From the IMG/VR virus record IMGVR_UViG_3300044797_000098, positions 310,001-374,000 of that record: a stretch of DNA of 64,000 nucleotides; one strand, given 5' to 3'. Each line of letters starts with the position of its first letter. Position 1 is the first letter of the stretch. This document shows positions 56,218 to 63,265 of the stretch, in pieces. Made by a program: the position numbers and the translations under genes. Source of the stretch: a virus. Under the pieces are notes generated by a model that had not been told where the DNA came from, did not search any database, and was given only the letters and a program-made list of their open reading frames with translations.

Positions 56218-56519
56218 TTATTGAATTTAGGATATTTAGTAGGGTTTAGCCCATATGTTCCTCTATCATAAACTCCACCTTTGAAGGAACCATTAGTAAT
56301 CAATACGCCCCCATATGAGGCAAAATCAGTATCAATTTTATCCAGATCTCCCCTAATGACTTGTAGAAGACTTGCTTCTGGTGAAGCTGCCTTTTTTACG
56401 GCAGGCTTGTGGTTAGCATATCCTAACTGCTTCATGCGTTTCCATATATCATTATAGTTCAATGGCTGATTGGCTCTAATCAAAACTTCAATAGCAAACT
56501 CTCTCATAGTGGTTATCAT
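56214..56519 (-). CDS. HARE-HTH-like DNA-binding protein
   Basis: The 101-residue protein has REFAIEVLIRANQPLNYNDI followed by WKRMKQLGY, the start of the HARE-HTH (HB1/ASXL/restriction endonuclease HTH) domain. It continues with SLLQVIRGDLDKI and ends in a beta hairpin (GGVYDRGTYGLN). Such domains occur in restriction and chromatin proteins. The next gene upstream encodes a nuclease, suggesting a DNA-targeting pair. A second ATG four codons in is also possible. Confidence 0.65.
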   Translation of the reverse strand: MITTMREFAIEVLIRANQPLNYNDIWKRMKQLGYANHKPAVKKAASPEASLLQVIRGDLDKIDTDFASYGGVLITNGSFKGGVYDRGTYGLNPTKYPKFNK

Positions 56520-56534
56520 TTATTATTTTCCTTT

Positions 56535-57491
56535 CTATTTTTCATAGTTTTTATTCAAAAACTTTTTTGCATTTTCAAAATCTTCTATACTACGAATAGT
56601 AATTTCTAAATCATCTGGACAAAAATCTTTACTTACATCTTTCGTAAAACCCTCTATTAGGGGAAGATTAGTATTAGATTTGGTATATATTTTTATTATT
56701 TTTGTTTTAGCGTCAATCGCTATTGATGCAAAATTATCTAACCCGCGCTTGAATATAAAATATAATTCAATTTCTTTTTCTTGTAAATCATTTCCAAGAT
56801 TTAATATATAAGATTTTATATTATCGAAAAGATCTTTGATATTTTTATCCGCTTCGTGTAATTGAATATTGAATGTTTTCGGACTACTATCATCTATTGA
56901 TGCAATATCGTTTCTAATTTCTTGAAGATCGGGTATGGTAGGAGGCAGAATACTTTTCGCCATTTTCGAAGGGCGGTCATTATCAATCGCATTTATTAGT
57001 TCAAGGATCATAAACCCTTCATCGTATTTTTTATACCTAATCAGTTCTATGTTATATTGACTAATCATTTCTGCTGAACGAAGATCATATTTGGTAAAAT
57101 CCTCTGCAATACATAAAATACGCGGACTTTTCCAGTCAATATCATTTATTGAATGATCGGCTAATTGTTCTCTAACAAGTATTTTGAAGTCGCTTTTATG
57201 ATCTAATAGCCATCCTAAATAATATAACCCTTGACTAATTACATTTTCATTTATTGAACGCTTATATTCAATAATAACTGGACATCCGTTTCTGTCTATA
57301 CCAAGCGTATCAATACGACATTTATGTAGTTTCTCTTTTGGATATTCGGTAGCAAGAAACCTAACCCCAAGAAACCCTTCTAAATTAGCTTCAATTGAGG
57401 ACTGTAATGATCTTTCTAACTGAACCGATTTTCCTGTCAATTCTATTATTGAATTATCATCTTTGAACTGGAATAACTTGATATTACTCAT
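56535..57491 (-). CDS. NucS/DUF91-like PD-(D/E)xK nuclease with DUF5655-like end
   Basis: The 318-residue protein has an N-terminal ~45 residues, then SIEANLEGFLGVRFLATEYP, CRIDTLGIDRNGCPVIIEYK and ISQGLYYLGWLLDHK. D...E-x-K in this order is the PD-(D/E)xK core of NucS/DUF91 endonucleases. The C-terminal ~110 residues (LFDNIKSYILNLGNDLQEKE; FASIAIDAKTKIIKIY) resemble DUF5655. It could cut mismatched or foreign DNA. The HARE-HTH gene lies 15 nt downstream. Confidence 0.75.
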   Translation of the reverse strand: MSNIKLFQFKDDNSIIELTGKSVQLERSLQSSIEANLEGFLGVRFLATEYPKEKLHKCRIDTLGIDRNGCPVIIEYKRSINENVISQGLYYLGWLLDHKSDFKILVREQLADHSINDIDWKSPRILCIAEDFTKYDLRSAEMISQYNIELIRYKKYDEGFMILELINAIDNDRPSKMAKSILPPTIPDLQEIRNDIASIDDSSPKTFNIQLHEADKNIKDLFDNIKSYILNLGNDLQEKEIELYFIFKRGLDNFASIAIDAKTKIIKIYTKSNTNLPLIEGFTKDVSKDFCPDDLEITIRSIEDFENAKKFLNKNYEK

Positions 57492-57554
57492 ATTTTTGAT
57501 GCCATTAGTGCCACAAAAAGATTAATCATTTGACTTAAAAATTAAATAACAACA

Positions 57555-57581
57555 TTGGGTTATATAAAAAATATAACCCAA
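57555..57581 (-). terminator. Hairpin terminator
   Basis: A perfect 11-bp stem TTGGGTTATAT/ATATAACCCAA with a 5-nt loop lies between the 57611 gene and the nuclease gene. On the minus strand it is followed by T-rich sequence. It probably ends the operon that starts at 59902-59930. The rest of 57492-57610 is AT-rich and shows no gene. Confidence 0.65.
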
Positions 57582-57610
57582 TAATAATTACTATTTTATA
57601 AAATCTCTCC

Positions 57611-57979
57611 CTACGATATCTTCGCTAAATCTTCAACACTCACATACATCTCAATCGCATTCTTTGCGCCTTTGATTAGATCACGCGATATCTTTTCATC
57701 TATTGCATACGAAAGATCTATCATGTATTTTTCAGTCAATCTCCAACCACCATCATTTTCTTTGCTAAACTCATACATAACTTCTTCTTCGGTAGGATCT
57801 CTTCGCAACCACCAACACCAACGACTGTTCATCCGCTTCTTCAATGATGCCCTAATCTTATCCATCGTCTCTTTATATCGTGTTTCTTTTCTTGCTTTCG
57901 CCCAAGCAAGATATTTTTCCGCAACATGAACAACTTCCTTCGGATCCATCTTCACGAGCGATTGATTTGGACAAGTCAT
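57611..57979 (-). CDS. Hypothetical protein
   Basis: The start MTCPNQSLVKMDPKEVVHVA at 57979 has GAGGAAA upstream and overlaps the stop of a small membrane-protein gene. The 122-residue helical protein has RWCWWLRRDPTEEEVMYEFS. No known family. Confidence 0.6.
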   Translation of the reverse strand: MTCPNQSLVKMDPKEVVHVAEKYLAWAKARKETRYKETMDKIRASLKKRMNSRWCWWLRRDPTEEEVMYEFSKENDGGWRLTEKYMIDLSYAIDEKISRDLIKGAKNAIEMYVSVEDLAKIS

Positions 57980-58089
57980 TTTATTTTCCTCGCAATTTTT
58001 CTCTGATGAAACGGTTCCGTTATCGTTATCCAAAATCCTATTCCACAAAATACCATTGATACAAAAAACCAAGTATTGACAATACTCAT
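57976..58089 (-). CDS. Small membrane protein (37 residues)
   Basis: The frame starts at 58089 (MSIVNTWFFVSMVFCGIGFW) and ends EPFHQRKIARKIK: one membrane segment then a basic tail. It joins the downstream gene by an ATGA overlap. Confidence 0.5.
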   Translation of the reverse strand: MSIVNTWFFVSMVFCGIGFWITITEPFHQRKIARKIK

Positions 58090-58110
58090 TAATATTGTAT
58101 ATATCATAAT

Positions 58111-58302
58111 TTATCCACCAAGCATTGTGGCACTAACTGCCATTGCTATCCATAGCACTAATGTTGCAATCGCAGTTAGCAATGTGAAACCTCCTAACAC
58201 AATTGAAACTTTGTCCTTATTTACAATAGATCGGCTCAACCAAAAAATAGTTGTTGCTAACGCAATTGAATACAAAACAATCATACATATGATCAAAAAC
58301 AT
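58111..58302 (-). CDS. Small membrane protein (63 residues)
   Basis: The protein (MFLIICMIVLYSIALATTIF) has two hydrophobic segments (~1-22 and ~35-60) separated by a short charged loop (SRSIVNKDKV). Function unknown. Confidence 0.55.
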   Translation of the reverse strand: MFLIICMIVLYSIALATTIFWLSRSIVNKDKVSIVLGGFTLLTAIATLVLWIAMAVSATMLGG

Positions 58303-58310
58303 TTTTTACC

Positions 58311-58679
58311 TCATTTCAATAACACGCATACATCACATTCACATCGAAGCCAATAATTATTTTGTCTAATCTCGCCCGGTCTTCCGCATCTTTCACAAGT
58401 CTTTGCGCTTTGTGCTTCTGCTTCGTGTATTGCATCATACATCTCTGATGTGCCTGCCGAAAGATAGAAACGAAGCGTTGCAAACTTGGACTTGCATTGG
58501 CTTGCTCTGTGTTTTAATCGTTCTACTTCTGGTAGCGCCAGTATCATCGTTTCAAGTTTCTTACTTAACGCTTCGATCAACAAAAACCAACCATCGCCAA
58601 TACCTTCAAACCCATATCGTAGTTCTGAATATAGATTGGGATATGTTTTGATTAGTTCTTGTTCAAGTTCTTTTTTCAT
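58311..58679 (-). CDS. Zinc-ribbon phage protein
   Basis: The 122-residue protein has YPNLYSELRYGFEGIGDGWF, CKSKFATLRFYLSAGTSEMY and AKTCERCGRPGEIR...CECDVC. This layout is common among phage proteins of unknown role: a GDGWF block, a K-x-K-(F/Y)-G/A-T-L-R-F-Y strand and a C-terminal four-cysteine ribbon. Confidence 0.65.
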   Translation of the reverse strand: MKKELEQELIKTYPNLYSELRYGFEGIGDGWFLLIEALSKKLETMILALPEVERLKHRASQCKSKFATLRFYLSAGTSEMYDAIHEAEAQSAKTCERCGRPGEIRQNNYWLRCECDVCVLLK

Positions 58680-58960
58680 TTTGTATCTTTCATATATTCT
58701 TTTCCAATTGCATGCAAGTTCTTTGTTAGCAATTGATCTTGCGTATCATAACTTATATCGATACGAGTAAGTTTTCCTGTGTTCAACTCTCCGCGAGAAA
58801 CACAAAAATAATAACTATAACCTAAATCCTCATCATATTCTTCTTCCAACCAAGCCTTTGCGCCATCAATAACCAGTTCTGGTGAGGAATAAAATCCAAT
58901 ACTAAAATTATCAACTATTCTACTGTCGTCAATAACATCAACCCATAAATAATAAATCAT
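58676..58960 (-). CDS. Hypothetical protein
   Basis: The 94-residue protein (MIYYLWVDVIDDSRIVDNFS) has AKAWLEEEYDEDLGYSYYF. No domain is recognised. ATGA overlaps join it to both neighbours. Confidence 0.55.
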   Translation of the reverse strand: MIYYLWVDVIDDSRIVDNFSIGFYSSPELVIDGAKAWLEEEYDEDLGYSYYFCVSRGELNTGKLTRIDISYDTQDQLLTKNLHAIGKEYMKDTK

Positions 58961-59562
58961 TGTAGTAAATACCCCGTTCCGTTTTGTCCAACCTTCACCG
59001 TCATCAATCGATCTCTCAACTCTGGCACCAATCGACGAATGTTATTTACTCTTCGTCCAATTGCGTCCCACCATCTTGCAGGAAGTTTTGATCCGTATTG
59101 AGGATACACAACCTTATCGCGAAGTTCTTCCAATGTAATTACTTTTTCGGGATTGGAATAAATATATTCGAACACGAAAAAATCATCATCATTCAATGTT
59201 CGCACACCATTTTTCGATCTGACTTGTCTATTGAACTTATTAATCACGAAGTCTTTTTGACATTGCTTCGTTGTATCTTGCGGAATAATTGGGCGAGAAA
59301 CCTTTACAAGTTTTTGGTTATTGATCATAATTGAGGTTTCTGGGTCTTGTATTTTTTGATCGCTCAATCGTATAAGTTTTGTTTTTATTGGGCACTCCAT
59401 ATTATTATCTTTGTATTTCTTTTTGATTTCTGATACTGCTCTTTTAATTGATTTTAGTTTTACTCGTGTAGGATCTTTGCTAAATTGAGCGAGTTCTTCC
59501 CAATATGCCTCTGGCTTATCTTTGAGAAAATTGATTATATTTTGTTCTTGTTGTGTTAGCAT
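58957..59562 (-). CDS. Winged-helix (OmpR/PhoB-like) DNA-binding protein
   Basis: The 201-residue protein has a charged N-terminal half with a helical start (MLTQQEQNIINFLKDKPEAY). Its C-terminal ~75 residues follow the OmpR-type winged helix: FFVFEYIYSNPEKVITLEEL, then WWDAIGRRVNNIRRLVPEL and a wing ending VGQNGTGYLLQ. There is no receiver domain. It may control phage or host genes. Confidence 0.65.
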   Translation of the reverse strand: MLTQQEQNIINFLKDKPEAYWEELAQFSKDPTRVKLKSIKRAVSEIKKKYKDNNMECPIKTKLIRLSDQKIQDPETSIMINNQKLVKVSRPIIPQDTTKQCQKDFVINKFNRQVRSKNGVRTLNDDDFFVFEYIYSNPEKVITLEELRDKVVYPQYGSKLPARWWDAIGRRVNNIRRLVPELRDRLMTVKVGQNGTGYLLQ

Positions 59563-59895
59563 TTAATTCACCGTTATCATATAAATTATGAACCAAACGA
59601 TTTTACAAACGATATGCAAAATCTGATCTGTATGGATGCTATATTTGCCTTCACATTTGAAAAAATCAATCCAATAATGCGCAACTGTTTCTGCAATACC
59701 GAGCCAAACATTCTGTGTGATCAATGCTACTGCACCACCATGTATTAGGGCGTGGCTTCCCAACCAGTAATAAAATGGGACGGCTTTTTGTAATGGCGTA
59801 TTAGCATTACGATTTTTGTTGATTGCTGTGGCATCGCCCTGCAACGGGAAGTCGCATAAGGCATGCGCAGCAATTAGGAAGAATAGTATTATCAT
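59563..59895 (-). CDS. DUF3307-type membrane protein, leaderless
   Basis: The 110-residue protein has HALCDFPLQGDATAINKNRN, YYWLGSHALIHGGAVALIT and AETVAHYWIDFFKCEG...HTDQILHIVCK, the conserved H-x-x-x-D-F-x-L-Q and H-x-x-x-H pattern of DUF3307. It has several membrane segments. The ATG lies 6 nt after the -10 box. Function unknown. Confidence 0.75.
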   Translation of the reverse strand: MIILFFLIAAHALCDFPLQGDATAINKNRNANTPLQKAVPFYYWLGSHALIHGGAVALITQNVWLGIAETVAHYWIDFFKCEGKYSIHTDQILHIVCKIVWFIIYMITVN

Positions 59896-59901
59896 CGGGT
59901 T

Positions 59902-59930
59902 AATGTAAGTCTCCGTGGCTCGGCTGTCAA
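59902..59930 (-). promoter_or_regulatory. Sigma70-type promoter with leaderless start
   Basis: TTGACA (59930-59925), 17-nt spacer, TACATT (59907-59902), 6 nt, ATG at 59895. The TGA stop of the aminotransferase gene overlaps the -35 box. Confidence 0.8.
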
Positions 59931-60952
59931 GGTATAGCGTTCAATCTTTCAACAACTTCAATTAATACCTCTTTTTCCACCGCAAGATTTATCCTAACCT
60001 TACTCGCATCACCAAAACCTTCTCCATCTGCCACATTGATTTTAGCGTGTTGCAACTTTTGATATTCTTTCCCTTTTCTAAACCAACCAAACATCCCCGG
60101 AATATCAACAATATCTTCCGGCACATCAAGAATATCTTTACGAATAGATTTGATGATTGTCTTGTTTTCAATCAATCCTTCTTGGCATCGTTGAATGAAT
60201 ATATCGTATGTCTCTTTTTGTTCAAGATCGGTTAGCAATTCGAGAACAATACTTTGACTAACTGTCGATACACCGACTGTCATCATTTCCATATATTCTT
60301 GGATATCGTGGTGGAATTGTTCATTACTACAAACCGTATAACCAATCCTTAAACCTGACAAACCTAAAAACTTACTCATTGAATAAATCTGAACATCACC
60401 CAATGCAGGGAAGTCCTTATATGTCGGAAGATAGATTGGGTTGTAATACACCGCGTCATGTATGAATGGAACATTGTTGTCCTTGTGCCATTCAACAAGC
60501 GTTTTTATTCGTTCGGGACAATCGAACATATTACCACACGGATTACCCGGAAGCACTGCAAGATATGCATCATAAGATCGATCCACTGTTTCAAGACCGT
60601 GTGCTTTTAGCAACGGAGGAATTAATGGCCAAACTGGTCTCGTCAATGCTACTCGTTTTTTATTCATTTTATTGAGCGCATATGCCACTGCCCCAAGTGC
60701 ATTCTTCGCCCCATTTGTAATTACGACTGGTGCCTGATGCTTATCTTCCAAAAACTTTACAAGCGGTGGATATCCTGTTGGTGGCTGATATTCACATTTG
60801 TTATTTGAGTATAAATCAACGCTCAACTGATTTTGAGATCGATATAGGTCGAGCGTTGTTAGCAATGCATTACGAACAATATGAGCCTCGCCCACTGACA
60901 AGTCAATAAAACCCTCACCTAATTTTGGAATTGCAAGTAATAAATTACTCAT
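59927..60952 (-). CDS. PLP-dependent aminotransferase (class I/II)
   Basis: The 341-residue protein has the fold type I landmarks: TNGAKNALGAVAY for phosphate binding, LPGNPCGN with the Asn, HDAVYYNPIY with Asp and Tyr, the PLP lysine in SMSKFLGLSGLRIGY, and the late Arg in VRINLAVEK. The substrate amino acid is unknown. It could supply or alter an amino acid during infection; the R2K ATP-grasp enzyme is another amino-acid-related gene in this window. Confidence 0.85.
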   Translation of the reverse strand: MSNLLLAIPKLGEGFIDLSVGEAHIVRNALLTTLDLYRSQNQLSVDLYSNNKCEYQPPTGYPPLVKFLEDKHQAPVVITNGAKNALGAVAYALNKMNKKRVALTRPVWPLIPPLLKAHGLETVDRSYDAYLAVLPGNPCGNMFDCPERIKTLVEWHKDNNVPFIHDAVYYNPIYLPTYKDFPALGDVQIYSMSKFLGLSGLRIGYTVCSNEQFHHDIQEYMEMMTVGVSTVSQSIVLELLTDLEQKETYDIFIQRCQEGLIENKTIIKSIRKDILDVPEDIVDIPGMFGWFRKGKEYQKLQHAKINVADGEGFGDASKVRINLAVEKEVLIEVVERLNAIP

Positions 60953-61233
60953 ATTAGCACCAAGTATTTTTCCATTTCTTTATCATACTTACCGTTCGTG
61001 CATCTACTAACGACACCATATAAATGATGTATTTGTTTTCTATCAATGCCATTGGTCATTCCTCGAACTAAATTACGAGCAACATCCAATCCCTTTTCCT
61101 CATATATTAAAACCGTTGCTTCCCAATAATTACTTGCCATTATGGTCTCGGTAAAATCATCATCAACGATTGTAATATAATATGTCTTATTTGATCCAAG
61201 TGGAGTGTATTTCCAATCATATGATTTTAACAT
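60949..61233 (-). CDS. Family B paralogue (EKYLVLI tail)
   Basis: The 94-residue protein starts MLKSYDWKYTPLGSNKTYYI, has IVDDDFTETIMASNYWEATV, LIYEEKGLDVARNLVRGMTN and NGKYDKEMEKYLVLI. The last gene of a four-gene array; the ATG of the aminotransferase gene overlaps its stop. Confidence 0.75.
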   Translation of the reverse strand: MLKSYDWKYTPLGSNKTYYITIVDDDFTETIMASNYWEATVLIYEEKGLDVARNLVRGMTNGIDRKQIHHLYGVVSRCTNGKYDKEMEKYLVLI

Positions 61234-61535
61234 AACAACATATACTTTTCTATTTCTTTGTCGTATTTCCCGTTTGATTTTGCCATCATAAAATCATAGT
61301 ATTCCGTTTTAGACCATGCTTTGTTACAGAGTTCCATAACAATCTTATATGTCAATACCAAGTTCTTTGCAACATTCAAGTTTCGTTTTTCATATTCTTG
61401 TATTACCGCTTCCCAATAACTATTAGCGCGAACCAAGGCACAAAAATCAGTATCAGTTATTTCAAAACTGAACCTATACTTATCTGGCATAGGAGGGATT
61501 TCACGATCGTCGAGTAATCTAATTGATTTTAGCAT
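61227..61535 (-). CDS. Family B paralogue (EKYMLLC tail)
   Basis: The 102-residue protein starts MLKSIRLLDDREIPPMPDKY, has EITDTDFCALVRANSYWEAV, QEYEKRNLNVAKNLVLTYKI and NGKYDKEIEKYMLLC. DFCAL replaces DFTET. It overlaps the downstream gene by 7 nt. Confidence 0.75.
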   Translation of the reverse strand: MLKSIRLLDDREIPPMPDKYRFSFEITDTDFCALVRANSYWEAVIQEYEKRNLNVAKNLVLTYKIVMELCNKAWSKTEYYDFMMAKSNGKYDKEIEKYMLLC

Positions 61536-61825
61536 TATAGCAACATCAAGTATTTTTCGATTTCTTCATCATATATACCGCCAGTAAATTGACTGGCAAG
61601 TTTCCTGTTGTCATTAGACGAACCTTTACTGATCCATTTAATGGCACGCGCTAGATTAGCAGCAATGTTCAGGTTTCTTTTTCCATATTCTAAAACTAAC
61701 GCTTCCCACAAATTATTGGCAATCGTTGTCTCGGTAAAATCAGTATCAATAATAGTAATCATGATTGTCTTACCACCATTTACATATCTATTAGGATTAT
61801 AGTCCCAAGTTATAGATTTGAACAT
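61535..61825 (-). CDS. Family B paralogue (EKYLMLL tail)
   Basis: The 96-residue protein starts MFKSITWDYNPNRYVNGGKT, has TIIDTDFTETTIANNLWEAL, LEYGKRNLNIAANLARAIKW and GGIYDEEIEKYLMLL. It is the member closest to the family consensus. Confidence 0.75.
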   Translation of the reverse strand: MFKSITWDYNPNRYVNGGKTIMITIIDTDFTETTIANNLWEALVLEYGKRNLNIAANLARAIKWISKGSSNDNRKLASQFTGGIYDEEIEKYLMLL

Positions 61826-62112
61826 TATAGCAACATCATATATTTTTGGAGTTCGTCTTTGTATGGTTCAACGCTTGGTATATTATGAATAATATGATTA
61901 TATAAATCCGCAGTAGTTATATTGGGATTACTCCAATTAATAATGGCGCGTGCTAAGTTTTTGGCAACATTAAGATTTCGTTTTTTATACTCTATAACTA
62001 TCGTATCCCATACTGTGTGGGAGTCCGATTTTACTTCGAAGTCATCATCAGTAATAATCCATTCTTTCAAACCAGTGGATGTATTTTCTCTTAGGCTGCA
62101 TTTGATATACAT
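61825..62112 (-). CDS. Family B paralogue (QKYMMLL tail)
   Basis: The 95-residue protein starts MYIKCSLRENTSTGLKEWII, has DDDFEVKSDSHTVWDTIVIE, YKKRNLNVAKNLARAIINWS and VEPYKDELQKYMMLL. It lies just downstream of the copy broken by the mini-IS. Confidence 0.75.
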   Translation of the reverse strand: MYIKCSLRENTSTGLKEWIITDDDFEVKSDSHTVWDTIVIEYKKRNLNVAKNLARAIINWSNPNITTADLYNHIIHNIPSVEPYKDELQKYMMLL

Positions 62113-62115
62113 CTG

Positions 62116-62205
62116 TTATACCAGCATCAAGTATTTATCAACTTCACTTGCATACTTTGCAAACTTTTTTTGGGTTTTATAATTATTCCATGTTTCTAAT
62201 ATCAA
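62116..62205 (-). pseudogene. 3' remnant of a family B gene broken by the mini-IS
   Basis: The frame reads LETWNNYKTQKKFAKYASEV and then DKYLMLV, the normal family ending, but starts only at the hairpin of the mini-IS. On the far side (62376-62326) an ATG opens MFLRAEPIIKTNTSPIE, a typical family B start. The middle ~45 residues, including DFTE, are missing, so the insertion came with a deletion or one followed. Confidence 0.6.
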
Positions 62206-62325
62206 GCGGGGCTTCGCCCCGCTGGATCGGGCTCAGTCAATAGTCCTAACGGAAGCAATTCCAATGTATCGTCAACGGCAACGTTGGCAGATACAAGCCC
62301 TTGCCTTTAGGCAAGGGTAGTTGAC
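62205..62325 (+). mobile_element. 120-bp hairpin-ended mini-IS (IS200/IS605-like)
   Basis: A GC-rich segment has a strong hairpin at each end: AGCGGGGC-TTC-GCCCCGCT (62205-62223) and CCCTTGCC-TTTA-GGCAAGGG (62298-62317) followed by TAGTTGAC. A third stem, CAACG-GCAA-CGTTG (62273-62286), lies between. The right side resembles the right end of tnpB-type elements. It has no transposase gene. It sits between two parts of a broken family B gene. The remaining 62326-62381 holds only the 5' stub of that gene. Confidence 0.5.
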
Positions 62326-62376
62326 CTCAATTGGAGATGTATTAGTTTTGATGATTGGTTCAGCGCGGAGGAACAT
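62326..62376 (-). pseudogene. 5' stub of the broken family B gene
   Basis: The ATG at 62376 opens MFLRAEPIIKTNTSPIE, then enters the mini-IS. MF plus a charged lead-in is the standard family B beginning. Confidence 0.45.
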
Positions 62377-62381
62377 TGTGC

Positions 62382-62762
62382 CTAAAATCTAAAATAGGTA
62401 TCAGTGTTGTTATGCGGATACCAACAACCATACTCATTGGGGCTGATAGAATAGAATACTTTCTTTACTCGTTTTGCTTTTAGTGCATTGGCACAATCGG
62501 GACAAGGACGAGCAATAGCAAGCGAATTATCACGGCGAAGTATTCTAACTACATAAAAGGTTCCGTTAAAATCCACTTTTTTCAGCGTCCTGTATTCGGC
62601 GTGGGCTTTACGATCTGGTTCTGCCACTGGCGAATTGGGAGCACCAACAAGCACGCCGTCATTTCTCACACATAGGGCACCTACTTTGAACGAGCGTTTA
62701 TCGTCTTTGGAAAGAGCAATTTTTACTGCCAGATCAAAATAGTAATGAACGGAATTGCGCAT
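62382..62762 (-). CDS. Cytidine/deoxycytidylate deaminase-like protein, leaderless
   Basis: Start MRNSVHYYFDLAVKIALSKD at 62762 is fixed by the promoter 6 nt upstream; a longer frame would run through it. The 126-residue protein has the zinc motifs KAHAEYRTLK (H-A-E) and RPCPDCANALK (P-C-x-x-C). These belong to the cytidine deaminase superfamily, which includes dCMP and tRNA/RNA-editing types. A nucleotide-metabolism role is likely; the exact substrate cannot be told. Confidence 0.8.
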   Translation of the reverse strand: MRNSVHYYFDLAVKIALSKDDKRSFKVGALCVRNDGVLVGAPNSPVAEPDRKAHAEYRTLKKVDFNGTFYVVRILRRDNSLAIARPCPDCANALKAKRVKKVFYSISPNEYGCWYPHNNTDTYFRF

Positions 62763-62768
62763 CAGGGA

Positions 62769-62797
62769 TAGGTAAGGCTCGGACGCTGGTTTGTCAA
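62769..62797 (-). promoter_or_regulatory. Sigma70-type promoter with leaderless start
   Basis: TTGACA (62797-62792), 17-nt spacer, TACCTA (62774-62769), 6 nt, ATG at 62762. It lies just downstream of the tRNA gene. Confidence 0.75.
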
Positions 62798-62830
62798 GTC
62801 CAGTCAAAAAACTCAATGATATCAAGGCAG

Positions 62831-62903
62831 TCGGCGTGGTAGGGGTCGAACCTACTAATCGAAGAATATAAGTCTTCTGTCTTAACCGTTTGACGACACG
62901 CCG
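62831..62903 (-). tRNA. tRNA with anticodon UAU (Ile, reads AUA)
   Basis: The 73-nt gene folds into a cloverleaf: acceptor stem CGGCGTG/CACGCCG, a 3-bp D stem GTC/GAC with GG in the loop, anticodon stem GAAGA/TCTTC with loop CTTATAT, T stem GTAGG/CCTAC with TTCGACC loop, and discriminator A73. Anticodon TAT reads AUA, a frequent codon in this AT-rich DNA. CCA is not encoded; CTGCCT follows. The first pair is C-G, unusual for a bacterial tRNA-Ile. A stand-alone IleRS C-terminal-like protein is encoded at 37586-38557. Confidence 0.9.
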
Positions 62904-62916
62904 GTATCACGAAACT

Positions 62917-63264
62917 CTAAAACGCCAACACTTCTTCATCAAAACTTTTTACACCAACATCAACCACTTTCTTATACTCACTAAAAACTTCTGGCAACGG
63001 ATTAGCAGCAACTACTTCAACCTTCTTCACCTCATACCCCAACGCCTTCACCAACGCTTGCCTATCCTTCTCCGCAATCTCAACACCATACTTATTCGGC
63101 AATACCTTCAATGTCTCAGCATCAAAAATCACTCTTGTATTCACTGCAAAATCAGTTAGATACAAAACAAACAACGGAGATCCAATTCTTTGCTTTGCCG
63201 AGATTACATACAATCCGTTCGACAACATCATATTGACTTTTCGATTTTGTTGCTTGTTTTTCAT
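62917..63264 (-). CDS. Hypothetical protein
   Basis: The 115-residue protein (MKNKQQNRKVNMMLSNGLYV) is beta-rich in its first half (SPLFVLYLTDFAVNTRVIF) and ends with acidic helices (SEYKKVVDVGVKSFDEEV). Function unknown. The tRNA gene begins 14 nt after its stop and may share its transcript. Confidence 0.55.
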   Translation of the reverse strand: MKNKQQNRKVNMMLSNGLYVISAKQRIGSPLFVLYLTDFAVNTRVIFDAETLKVLPNKYGVEIAEKDRQALVKALGYEVKKVEVVAANPLPEVFSEYKKVVDVGVKSFDEEVLAF

Positions 63265-63265
63265 A

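Noticed and set aside
58076-58369. Plus-strand ORF and a TTGACA-16-TATATA promoter-like site at 58072-58099
   Set aside because: The ORF is a shadow of the minus-strand membrane-protein gene 58111-58302. With no other plus-strand gene downstream, the promoter-like site is probably chance in AT-rich DNA.
62382-62825. Longer deaminase starting at 62825
   Set aside because: It would translate through the promoter at 62769-62797; the MRNSVHYYFDL start fits both the promoter and the usual beginning of the deaminase fold.
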